In this document: piece after piece, positions 55,558-63,270 of the stretch
How the letters are laid out: each line of letters begins with the position of its first letter
Position numbering within the stretch: position 1 is the first letter of the stretch
Source: an uncultured Desulfobulbaceae bacterium
GTDB lineage: Bacteria > Desulfobacterota > Desulfobulbia > Desulfobulbales > Desulfobulbaceae
Assembly (NCBI GenBank): GCA_947259225.1
Contig: CAMYLK010000012.1
Span: 1-64,000, forward strand
Length of the DNA: 64,000 nucleotides
Direction: 5' to 3'
The notes under the pieces: model-generated
Seen by the model: only the letters and a program-made list of their open reading frames with translations
Told to the model about the DNA's origin: nothing
Database searches by the model: none
Position numbers and translations under genes: made by a program

Positions 55558-57678
55558 CTACTCTTCAGCACACCAGTTGATCCATGACTCATCGTGAACA
55601 CTGACATCCTCGAAACCGAGGTAACGAAGCATGAAATAGACAGCACTGGCATGCTGGCCTGAGTTACAGGTCGTGACAACCTTTTTGTCAGGTGTTATTC
55701 CATTCTTCTTCAATACCCATACGAGTTCCTCCGGAGACTTAAGGGCCGCATTGTCCATATAAAGTGCGCTCAGCGGCAGACTGACGGATCCCGGTATATG
55801 TCCGGCCCGTTCTGCGGCACCATGTTTGGTCATGCCCTGTACCTGGGTCAGGACCCGTACGTCAAGAACAACGACTTCCGGTTTATCAAGAACTGAGCTG
55901 ACATATTCATTGTCAACAACTACATCCGGATTCGGTTTGCCTGTAAACTTCTTGGCTTTTACAGTGGACGGCTTGTCGGCAAGATGATATCCGGCCTCGT
56001 GCCACCCCTCTATGCCGCCATTCAGGTATGAAACATTTTTCACACCTGCATACTCGAGTATCCAAAGGAGATAACCGGCAACCCTGCCGTCCTTGTCGTA
56101 CACAACCACATGGTCATCAGCTCCAATCCCTGCCTTGCCAAGGGCATCGGCAATCTTGTCGTGGCCGACCAGAGTCAGCATCTTGTCATCATCAATGCCC
56201 GAGCGAATACCTCTTTTGGTCGGATCAAAGGAAACTGCGCCCTCGATATGGCCCTTGTCGTAGGCACCTTGGGGCCGTGCATCAACAACGACAACTTTGC
56301 CAATGTTTTTGTGCAGCCATTCAGCATCCACGACCATGCCGGTCTTCACCTTGGACACATCAACACTGAACGGCGCTGTCTTGTCGAGAGCCTTGGGCAC
56401 TTTTCCGTCGGGAACCACGACTGACTTGTTGGCATCCTTCTCGTAATCAAGCAGGTCAGCCGTACTCAGGAAGAGTTCCCTGTTACCGTGGCAGTTGTTA
56501 CAGTTTGCATTCTGCCAGGTCTTGCGCTGAATATTATGCGGTGAGGTGCGCTTCCAGTTGGGAACCTTGGAAAAATTTGTAAAGGCGTCATCCACATAGA
56601 ATTTAAAAAGATCGGGATCTATGGGGATATGCCTGACGAGCATATAATCGTAATTGGCATCAGGTGCACCCTTGTCATAATTGAGGCCGATCTTCATGCC
56701 TTCCACTTCCTTCTTGTTTTTGAAGTAGTAGAGGCCGTCCTTGTCGCGACCGGTATGACAGCTGTAGCAGTTAACATACGTCTGTGAATGGCAGACCTGG
56801 CACTGCACCTTGCCGGCATGGATTTCGTGATCACGGACTGAACCGTACTCAAGGCCCTGGTGACAGGTTTCGCAGCGAACCATCTCTTTCAGATGATACC
56901 GGCCGGGCAATCCTGATCCGTCGGCATGCATTTCCTCAGCCTTATGACAGGAAACACAGTCCATGTTCAACTTGGTGGTATGCACATCACCTTCACCGCG
57001 TGAACCATAAAACTCCATCCCAACTCTGCTGCCGTGACAGGCGGTGCACTGGTTTACCGGGTCGGAGTGCTTCTGGAAAATATGACCGTTAATGAAACCC
57101 TTCTTGGCGAATTTCGGTCTGCTGACATGGCACCCGCCGCAACTGCTGGTATGACAGCCGGCACAATGCTTGGATCGTGCCTCGTCGATCTTGTCCCATT
57201 TACCCATGTCCGCCCTGGTTTTGAGAATAGTGGGAAAGGTTGAAAGGGTTGTGTGCAGTGAATTTGTCCCGGTTTTAACAATGTCTTCGTGACACTCACC
57301 GCATGCTTTTTCCGGGTTCTTCAAAGCCGGATACGGCTCCATGCCTTTATGGGCATTTTCTTTGTCAGCTGCTGCTGGATTACCGGCATGACAGTCAACA
57401 CATGCAATTTCTCCATGTACTGTTTCGAGAAAACCTTCAGAAACCAGTACCTTTTCCTGCGGCTCCAACGGAGCCACTTTGCCGCCTCAGCCGGCACCTG
57501 ACTGCATGGCTGACTTTTTGACCTTGACCTCGGCAAGGGAATCTTCCAGCATGTCTTCGTCAAGGTGACACTTGACGCAACTGGAAGATGAACCTGCAAA
57601 TGCCTGGGCAGACCAGGTCATCAGCAGGGCACAGCCAAGTAATAGTAGAATCTCCGATTTCCGGCAAATATGCTTCAT
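55558..57678 (-). CDS. selenocysteine-containing 11-haem cytochrome c fused to tandem rhodanese domains, UGA at codon 64
   Basis: One frame runs from ATG 57678 (AAAGGGGG upstream) to TAG 55558, broken only by TGA at 57489-57487. Read as Sec, it gives 706 residues. A signal peptide (1-29) is followed by CVKCH (34-38) and the MQSGAG-Sec-GGKVAP motif at 59-70. Ten more CxxCH motifs follow to about residue 397: CVDCH, CGECH, CAGCH, CGGCH, CTACH, CVSCH, CETCH, CQVCH, CYSCH and CNNCH. Rhodanese 1 (about 450-570) has Asp-Lys-Asp (VVVYDKDGR) where active domains have Cys, as in inactive N-terminal rhodanese domains. Rhodanese 2 (about 585-700) has an active-type loop, TTCNSGQHAS, with Cys 671. It is likely a periplasmic sulfur and electron-transfer protein. 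The upstream 63 codons supply the signal peptide and first haem, so a separate start at 57477 (GTG) would give an unexported protein. Confidence 0.85.
57459..57477 (-). promoter_or_regulatory. bSECIS hairpin of the seleno-cytochrome gene
   Basis: Transcript sense: stem GTGGCTCC (57477-57470), loop GTT (57469-57467), stem GGAGCCGC (57466-57459): 8 pairs with one U-G. The loop begins 17 bases after the UGA and its first base is G. Spacing and loop fit the bacterial SECIS model. Confidence 0.8.
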
Positions 57679-57899
57679 ACCCTACCCCCTTTTACTAAAT
57701 TAAAAGTTATATACCTCTCCCTGGTTACAGGAAAAATCTTTATATCTTTATATAAGGTAGCGGTGGAAAAAAAATGTGGCAAATTGTCGCACAGCCACCG
57801 TGTGGCAATATTTGACAATTGGTAATTTAAAAAGGAAGAAATCTTTTTTATTGATGAGTCTAAAAAATCATGCGTGCCAGGGACATAAACAATCGGTTC

Positions 57900-58574
57900 T
57901 TATGCCTCGGCCACCTTTCCCGGTATTCCATGATAAATATGGGTCATCCAGACCACAGCTACAATGGGAGAAAAAAGGTTGAGTACGGGGACCAGGGTCA
58001 AGAGAGTGAGGACCAGCCCGCTGCCATAAATCAATTTTTTATGCTCCCTCCCTAACTGTCTTGCTCTTGGCTTGCCAAGGTGATAACCGGCAGCACTCTC
58101 AAAAAATTCACGGCCCAACAGGTAACTGTTCAGGACAATGGACAGCACAAAGCCTATACCAACCAGGTAAAAAGGCAGAACCAGAAGGTTAAGAAAAAGG
58201 GCTTTGAGGGTAAAACGGATATCATGTGCCAGGTCAGGCCAGAAACTGGGCTCCGTCTCTCGAATTTTATCTTGATATTCAGCCTGTTCAACCCTGTGTA
58301 TGGTTATTTCCTGGAATACCCCTGAAATAAGAACCACCAGCACCGGGAGCATAAACCATCCGCCAACTCCAGTTACAATTCCGACCATCCAATTGACAGA
58401 GGCATCAAGCCAGCCTCTTTCCAGGTTGACCAGGTTTGCTGTCAACCAGGTAATCCCGCTGACAAGAGCGACAACTATCAGCAGTGCTAATAAAGCACAA
58501 AGCATCATCAGGCCGACTAGCCGATCCCTTGCCAAAGATCGCAGTGTTTTTCTGGCTAAAGAAAAATACCTCAT
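57900..58574 (-). CDS. EI24/CysZ-like integral membrane protein
   Basis: 224 residues from ATG 58574 (GGAATTGGGAAA before it); a longer frame to 58622 lacks support. Four hydrophobic regions near 20-45, 65-95, 130-165 and 185-215, and the GREFFESAAGYHLGKPRARQL signature of the EI24/CysZ family, whose best-known member imports sulfate. A sulfate or small-anion transport role would suit this organism but is not proved. The upstream 220-base gap to the cytochrome gene has no terminator, so they could share a transcript. Confidence 0.75.
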   Translation of the reverse strand: MRYFSLARKTLRSLARDRLVGLMMLCALLALLIVVALVSGITWLTANLVNLERGWLDASVNWMVGIVTGVGGWFMLPVLVVLISGVFQEITIHRVEQAEYQDKIRETEPSFWPDLAHDIRFTLKALFLNLLVLPFYLVGIGFVLSIVLNSYLLGREFFESAAGYHLGKPRARQLGREHKKLIYGSGLVLTLLTLVPVLNLFSPIVAVVWMTHIYHGIPGKVAEA

Positions 58575-58701
58575 TTTCCCAATTCCTTTGATGCGGTTTT
58601 CACATTCACAGAATAATACCAACCATGGTCAATATATGCGAGGTTCCTGGAAATCGTTGAAAATGTATTAACTGTGCAGGTCTCTTACTTCAGAAATGGC
58701 G

Positions 58702-58834
58702 AAAAGGGAAGGGCCCGGTCCGAAATTGACATCGTACCAGGCCCTATCAAGGAGAAACAAGTTGAAGCACTGTCAGAAAGGTGTGTTATAGTCAGTTTTA
58801 TACTTTGGTCGGTCAGGCTGCAGTACTTTCAACT
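58702..58834 (-). ncRNA. small RNA gene B (about 133 nt), paralogue of sRNA A
   Basis: Promoter, RNA body and terminator are all visible on the minus strand. The body contains AAGTTGAAAGTACTGCAG near the 5' end, which pairs with CTGACAGTGCTTCAACTT further on, closing a large loop with GCCTGACCGACCAAAG. The single-stranded CTTGTTTCTCCTTGAT follows. The terminator stem is AGGGCC(TGGT)/(ACC)GGCCCT with a TCCCTTTT tail (58745-58702). The layout is the same as in sRNA A, with compensating changes in the closing stem. Confidence 0.7.
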
Positions 58835-58840
58835 TAATTA

Positions 58841-58870
58841 ACAGTATCACGGCGTGGTACTGTAAGTCAA
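58841..58870 (-). promoter_or_regulatory. sigma70 promoter of sRNA B with a dyad operator in its spacer
   Basis: -35 TTGACT (58870-58865), 18-base spacer, -10 TACTGT (58846-58841). The palindrome GTAnCACGnCGTGnTAC (58844-58860) fills the spacer and overlaps the -10 box, so a bound protein would block or reshape polymerase access. Confidence 0.65.
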
Positions 58871-59086
58871 ATTTTTTATCAAAAATAATTCTTTTTAATA
58901 ATACCTCGCCTCAAGCAAATTCATTATGTTGTCGTCTCCTTTACATTTTTTACCTGATTACCACCGAAACTCAGCAGGGCTATTACTGGCAACATGAACA
59001 TCGTTGTCGCCTGCAGTCTTCTTCGCATACCTTCGAGCGAGTCCACAAGGCTTAGAGGGACGAGTCTTGTTGGCTCTACAGTGTGT

Positions 59087-59166
59087 TATTCCGGGCTGAG
59101 TGATGCGAAGAACCGGAATCCAGGTCACTGGAACATAATGGATTCCTGCTTTCGCGGGAATGACAG
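59087..59166. repeat. palindromic repeat cluster (ATTCCNNNGGAAT-type, dRS3/REP-like)
   Basis: ATTCCGGGC ... CCGGAATCC and GGATTCCTGCTTTCGCGGGAATGAC form nested inverted repeats over about 80 bases. This is the common intergenic palindrome type of proteobacteria (GGATTCCxGCxxxCGCGGGAATGAC). No gene lies in it. The neighbouring 58871-59340 shows no other support for coding. Confidence 0.55.
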
Positions 59167-59344
59167 AAAGCGCCTGAACTGAACTTTTCATGTCTCGTAC
59201 CCTTAGGATACCTTGCTCTCTTTCTGCTGCCGGCAAAAAAGAAGAACACTCGTTCAAGGCATAATGGCAATGTTATGATAATATTGCTGAGGATTGATGG
59301 TAATCAGGTATTTGATATCAATCCGTATCATTGTCTAGGCTCTG

Positions 59345-59468
59345 AAAAAGATAAGGCCCGGCTCGAGATCTCGAACCGGGCCTTATCAAGGAGAAACAAG
59401 CTGATGCGCTGTCAGTGCTCTTATAGTTTAATGGACTTTGGTATGTCAGGCTGAAGCGCTTTCAACTT
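59345..59468 (-). ncRNA. small RNA gene A (about 124 nt) with consensus promoter and terminator
   Basis: Minus-strand transcript. The 5' stem AAGTTGAAAGCGCTTCAG pairs with CTGACAGCGCATCAGCTT, enclosing GCCTGACATACCAAAG and an AT-rich loop. Next comes CTTGTTTCTCCTTGAT, identical to sRNA B; CTCCTT is complementary to a Shine-Dalgarno AAGGAG. The terminator has a perfect 12-bp stem GATAAGGCCCGG/CCGGGCCTTATC (59387-59376 / 59361-59350) with UUUUU behind it. The interior of the terminator (TCGAGATCTCGA) is itself palindromic. Confidence 0.75.
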
Positions 59469-59473
59469 ACTCT

Positions 59474-59503
59474 ATTATATCACTGGGAAGTTGGCTGAGT
59501 CAA
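59474..59503 (-). promoter_or_regulatory. strong sigma70 promoter of sRNA A
   Basis: -35 TTGACT (59503-59498), 18-base spacer, perfect -10 TATAAT (59479-59474). The spacer lacks the dyad found in the sRNA B promoter. Confidence 0.75.
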
Positions 59504-59606
59504 ATAGAGAAAAAACGACATACACCCTTCCCTTCATCATTACACTGATTGAAACAGGAACAGGCCCTCTGTTTCATTTTTCCCTTGGCCACACCGGTTA
59601 TGCGCC

Positions 59607-59635
59607 TTGACTCTCGGGCCAATCTCCTTTAAAGT
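59607..59635 (+). promoter_or_regulatory. sigma70-like promoter of the ECF metal transporter operon
   Basis: TTGACT (59607-59612), 17-base spacer, TAAAGT (59630-59635), about 85 bases before the first start codon. I see no clear NikR-type dyad and no cobalamin riboswitch between it and the gene. Confidence 0.5.
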
Positions 59636-59724
59636 ATTATTAATTTGAAATTCGTAACACTTTGCCTTTGGTCTCGTATCAGGTGAACTGAGTTGCATAT
59701 TAATACTATAGGATAACACAAAAA

Positions 59725-60771
59725 ATGCATATGGCAGACGCGCTTGTTTCTCCAGGAGTTGGCAGCGCCATGTGGGCGGTTTCGGCCGGATTGATAGTTT
59801 ACTCCTCCTCCCGGGTAAATAGACACCTAGAGGACCGGGCAATTCCCCTGATGGGTGTTCTCGGTGCGTTCGTCTTTGCCGCGCAGATGGTCAACTTTAC
59901 TATTCCTGCCACCGGGTCAAGTGGACATCTCGGAGGTGGGTTACTTCTGGCAATCCTCCTCGGACCTTATGCAGCGTTTCTTACCGTGGCTTCAATTTTG
60001 ACCGTGCAGGCCCTGTTTTTTGCAGATGGCGGTATACTTGCACTTGGCTGTAATATTTTCAACCTGGGTTTTTTCCCTTGCCTGGTCGCCTATCCACTTT
60101 TTTTTAAACCTACTGTCGGGACTTCCAATTCACAGACCAGAATTTTTCTGGGTGCTTGTCTGGCCGCAATTATTGGACTGCAGCTTGGTTCTCTCGGGGT
60201 TGTTCTGCAAACACTTTTCTCAGGGATAACGGAACTGCCTTTTAGGACTTTCGTTCTTTTCATGCAGCCGATCCATCTTGCTATCGGTATTGTTGAGGGG
60301 CTCGCGACTGCCTCTATTGTCATGTTTATCTATAAAGCCAGACCTGATATTCTGCATTTCTCATCTCGGGCCAAACCACTCAACCTTGCTCACGTTCATA
60401 AGCCAGTATTTTTTTTGCTGATTGCCGCTTTATTTACAGGTAGTGGAATCAGCCTGTTGAGCTCATCCCTTCCTGACGGCCTTGAATGGTCTTTTTACAA
60501 AACCACAGGTAGTGAAAATGTTGTCGGCTACGAAAGTGCCTTCCATGAAAAACTTGCCGGAGTACAGGAAAAAACAGCACTCCTTCCTGATTATAGTTTC
60601 AGGGAACCGATAAACTCATTGGGCACAAAGCCTGTTTCACACCATTTAACGAACCAAACCGGTACTTCGGTTTCCGGTTTTATCGGCAGTTTCATGACAC
60701 TCTTTTTCGCCACCCTGCTGGGTCTTTTGCTCAAACACCGCAGAAGAGTCTTTCAAAGTTCTGATTCATAG
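59725..60771 (+). CDS. ECF nickel/cobalt transporter substrate-binding component fused to PDGLE domain (CbiMN/NikMN type)
   Basis: A 348-residue membrane protein. It starts MHMADALVSPGVG, where the N-terminal Met-His-x-Asp/Ala segment binds Ni2+ or Co2+ in CbiM/NikM. The S-component (about 1-210) is followed by a C-terminal extension with SSLPDGLEWSFYK (PDGLE, NikN/CbiN-like) and a last membrane segment. It imports nickel or cobalt, which would feed hydrogenase, CODH or corrinoid enzymes. Metal choice cannot be read from sequence. It is followed by the T and A components in order. Confidence 0.9.
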   Translation: MHMADALVSPGVGSAMWAVSAGLIVYSSSRVNRHLEDRAIPLMGVLGAFVFAAQMVNFTIPATGSSGHLGGGLLLAILLGPYAAFLTVASILTVQALFFADGGILALGCNIFNLGFFPCLVAYPLFFKPTVGTSNSQTRIFLGACLAAIIGLQLGSLGVVLQTLFSGITELPFRTFVLFMQPIHLAIGIVEGLATASIVMFIYKARPDILHFSSRAKPLNLAHVHKPVFFLLIAALFTGSGISLLSSSLPDGLEWSFYKTTGSENVVGYESAFHEKLAGVQEKTALLPDYSFREPINSLGTKPVSHHLTNQTGTSVSGFIGSFMTLFFATLLGLLLKHRRRVFQSSDS

Positions 60772-60813
60772 ACAAAAACTGTCTCTGGCGCCGCCGCCGT
60801 TTGGGTAATTTAC

Positions 60814-61626
60814 ATGTCTCGAGTTGACACAGGTTTTTTTGACATCAGGTACCTGGATACCCTGGCCCAGGGGGAAACATGGGTTCACAGGCTTGATCCT
60901 CGGGCCAAACTTGTTACAACTTTGATTTTTATACTCACTGTCGTCTCGTATGATAAATATACTATTACCGGGCTTCTTCCTTTTGTAATTTACCCTGTCA
61001 CACTCAGTGGTGCCGCTAACCTTCCTGTTTCATATATTCTGCACAAACTGCTTATCATAGCTCCCTTTGCAATATTGATAGGCCTTTTTAACCCCTTCTT
61101 TGACCGTTCTGTTCATATCTATGTAGGCTCAGTAGGTATAACAGGTGGATGGATATCTTTTATCTCTCTGTTAATACGCTTTATCTTAACTGTTGGAACA
61201 GCCCTTATATTTATCGCTGTCACCAGTTTCAACGGACTTTGTGCAGCCTTGCAGCAACTGAGGGTCCCAACCATATTCATCACACAGCTTCTTTTCCTGT
61301 ATCGATACATTTTTGTCCTGTTGGACGAAGCGGTTCGTATGTCACGAGCCAGAACCTTAAGGACTTTTAATTCTTCAGGGCTCGGGATGAAAACATATAG
61401 CTCACTGGTCGGTCACCTGCTGCTGAAGACTTTAAACCGTGCAGAACGCTTACATCTGGCCATGAGATGCAGGGGTTTCGACGGGCACATTCCCCTCTTC
61501 CGGCCCTCCAGAATCGGGAGCGCAGAAATCACATTTGTATTCTGCTGGACCTGCATTTTTCTGTTAATGCGATTGTATAACATACCGCAGTTGCTGGGCT
61601 CCTTAATCCTGGAAGTCGTATCATGA
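60814..61626 (+). CDS. ECF transporter transmembrane (T) component, CbiQ/NikQ type
   Basis: A 270-residue membrane protein. LDPRAKLVTTLIFIL near residue 27 is the conserved CbiQ opening; ARTLRTFNSSG and RAERLHLAMRCRGFDG (about 210-225) are the coupling-helix Ala-Arg-Gly motifs that contact the ATPase. It starts 42 bases after the CbiM-like gene and its stop overlaps the ATPase start by four bases. Confidence 0.9.
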   Translation: MSRVDTGFFDIRYLDTLAQGETWVHRLDPRAKLVTTLIFILTVVSYDKYTITGLLPFVIYPVTLSGAANLPVSYILHKLLIIAPFAILIGLFNPFFDRSVHIYVGSVGITGGWISFISLLIRFILTVGTALIFIAVTSFNGLCAALQQLRVPTIFITQLLFLYRYIFVLLDEAVRMSRARTLRTFNSSGLGMKTYSSLVGHLLLKTLNRAERLHLAMRCRGFDGHIPLFRPSRIGSAEITFVFCWTCIFLLMRLYNIPQLLGSLILEVVS

Positions 61627-62432
61627 GTCACCATATTGTTGAAGCAGAGGGGTTGTCCTACACTTATCCGGATTCAAACCGCGGTATTCACAATATCCGG
61701 TTTCGTATTACCCATGGAGAATCAGTGGCGATTGTCGGTGCCAACGGCGCAGGTAAATCCACTCTTCTCCTTCACCTTAACGGTTATCTTGCACCTGCGA
61801 CCGGTACAATGAGAATTGGTGATTTTCCAATCACCAGGAAGAACCTCAAAACTGTACGACGGAGTGTTGGTATGGTTTTTCAGGACCCCGATGATCAGCT
61901 TTTCATGCCTACAGTTTTCGATGATGTTGCTTTTGGTCCCCTCAATCTGGGTCTTCCTGCTGATGCAGTTGAAAAACAGGTTCAGGAAGCATTGAACAGG
62001 GTAAATGGAGTGCACCTGAAAAAAAGGGCACCTTACAAACTGTCCGGCGGTGAAAAAAGGACTGTGGCCATAGCGACGGTTCTAGCCATGTCACCCGACA
62101 TCCTTGTCATGGACGAACCATCCTCTAACCTTGACCCCATGGCACGGAACCTCCTTATTGAACTTTTAAAGACCTTTGAGCATACTAAAATCATTGCAAC
62201 CCATGACCTTGACCTGGCTCTGGATATCTGTGAGCGTACCATCGTTCTCCACGACGGTTATATTACGGCAGATGGGTCAACAATTGATATTTTCCAGGAT
62301 GAGACACTGCTGTCTGCAAGCGGCCTGGCCAAGCCTTTAAAGATGCAGGGATGTCCTGTATGTGGAAAATCAAGAAAATCAAACACAAAAAAGCTGGTTG
62401 ACAGTCCTGAAAAAATAAAAAATAAAAAATAA
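61623..62432 (+). CDS. ECF transporter ATP-binding component, CbiO/NikO type
   Basis: A 269-residue ATPase. Walker A GANGAGKST (about 38-46), FQDPDDQLFMPTVFDDVAFGP (the ECF-specific Q-loop block), signature LSGGEKRTVAIATVL, Walker B ILVMDEPSSNLDP and the switch His in IIATHDLDLALD. A Cys-containing tail, MQGCPVCGKSRKS, is unusual and could be a metal-responsive extension. The start overlaps the cbiQ-like stop (ATGA). Confidence 0.92.
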   Translation: MSHHIVEAEGLSYTYPDSNRGIHNIRFRITHGESVAIVGANGAGKSTLLLHLNGYLAPATGTMRIGDFPITRKNLKTVRRSVGMVFQDPDDQLFMPTVFDDVAFGPLNLGLPADAVEKQVQEALNRVNGVHLKKRAPYKLSGGEKRTVAIATVLAMSPDILVMDEPSSNLDPMARNLLIELLKTFEHTKIIATHDLDLALDICERTIVLHDGYITADGSTIDIFQDETLLSASGLAKPLKMQGCPVCGKSRKSNTKKLVDSPEKIKNKK

Positions 62433-62643
62433 CTGTCATTTTTACAAAATTGTTTTAACTATAAAATAATATGTAACTCATTTCGTGATGCTTGCTACTA
62501 GGGTAAATACTATAGTTGCACCGTTAACCTGAACCGCTGCAGACTCACAATATTTGCTTTATGGAAGTTGAGAATTTTTTACTCTTTGTCCAAAACTGTA
62601 ACCAGGATATTCTTTTTTTTGCGAACAATTATTAAAAAATTGC

Positions 62644-62672
62644 TTGCATAGACAGGCACAGCGTGGTACTTT
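62644..62672 (+). promoter_or_regulatory. promoter of the HTH gene carrying half of the dyad found at sRNA B
   Basis: TTGCAT (62644-62649), 17-base spacer, TACTTT (62667-62672). The spacer holds CACAGCGTGGTAC (62657-62669), identical in 12 of 13 bases to CACGGCGTGGTAC in the sRNA B promoter (58848-58860). Confidence 0.5.
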
Positions 62673-62707
62673 CAAAATACAATTAACTTCATATTTACTG
62701 AGTGCAG

Positions 62708-63079
62708 ATGGATAAAGATAATTTTTCAAAAGCCCGGGCAAAATTAGGAAAGACCCAAAAAGAACTGGGAGCGCTTCTGGGTGTATCTTTAAAAGCTGTT
62801 CAGAGTTACGAGCAGGGTTGGCGGCCCGTTCCCCTCCATGTCGAAAGACAAATTTACTTTTTGCTGATTAATCAGCGAAGTAAAGAGTCTGGTAAACGCA
62901 AGGATTGCTGGGTACAAAAGAAATGTGAAATCAAAAAAGATTGTCCGGCCTGGGAGTTTCAGGCAGGACAGCTTTGCTGGTTTTTGAGCGGTACCCAGTG
63001 TGAATGCGCGGCAGAAAAAGAGTGGAAGGATAAAATGGAGATCTGCCGTGAGTGTGAGGTTCTTTCCTCTCTGATCTGA
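62708..63079 (+). CDS. HTH (XRE-like) regulator with Cys-rich C-terminal domain
   Basis: 123 residues from ATG 62708; a GTG two codons earlier is possible and the ribosome site is weak either way. Residues about 8-55 form a helix-turn-helix (TQKELGALLGVSLKAVQSYEQG). The second half has about eight Cys in CWVQKKCEIKKDCPAW, LCWFLSGTQCEC and CRECEV, probably a metal or redox-sensing zinc/Fe-S site. It is not a named family member. The gene is preceded by its own promoter and is a candidate for binding the dyad shared with sRNA B. Confidence 0.7.
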   Translation: MDKDNFSKARAKLGKTQKELGALLGVSLKAVQSYEQGWRPVPLHVERQIYFLLINQRSKESGKRKDCWVQKKCEIKKDCPAWEFQAGQLCWFLSGTQCECAAEKEWKDKMEICRECEVLSSLI

Positions 63080-63270
63080 CATTTTCGTTTCACTCCTGAA
63101 CCCGAATACTCTATCTGCCTATCTCTTTTCTGGCCTATTGTTAACCTGGTCTGTATAACCACTTCAAGCTAACCGCTTTTCCCCTGTTACCTAGCTCATG
63201 CTTCCTGTTTACCGCTATGAATTGCCATGGTAAAGTATTCTTTATTTTTCACATGTAAGCAGGTTTATCC

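Noticed and set aside
57477..57678. Nonsense-mutated or frameshifted cytochrome pseudogene
   Set aside because: No frame change is needed, the rest of the frame is intact over 640 codons, and a well-placed SECIS-like hairpin follows the TGA.
58700..59470. c-di-GMP or other known riboswitch for the repeated RNA-like units
   Set aside because: Conserved cores of those riboswitches are absent, the units point away from the metal transporter genes, and each has its own terminator with no gene following in sense.
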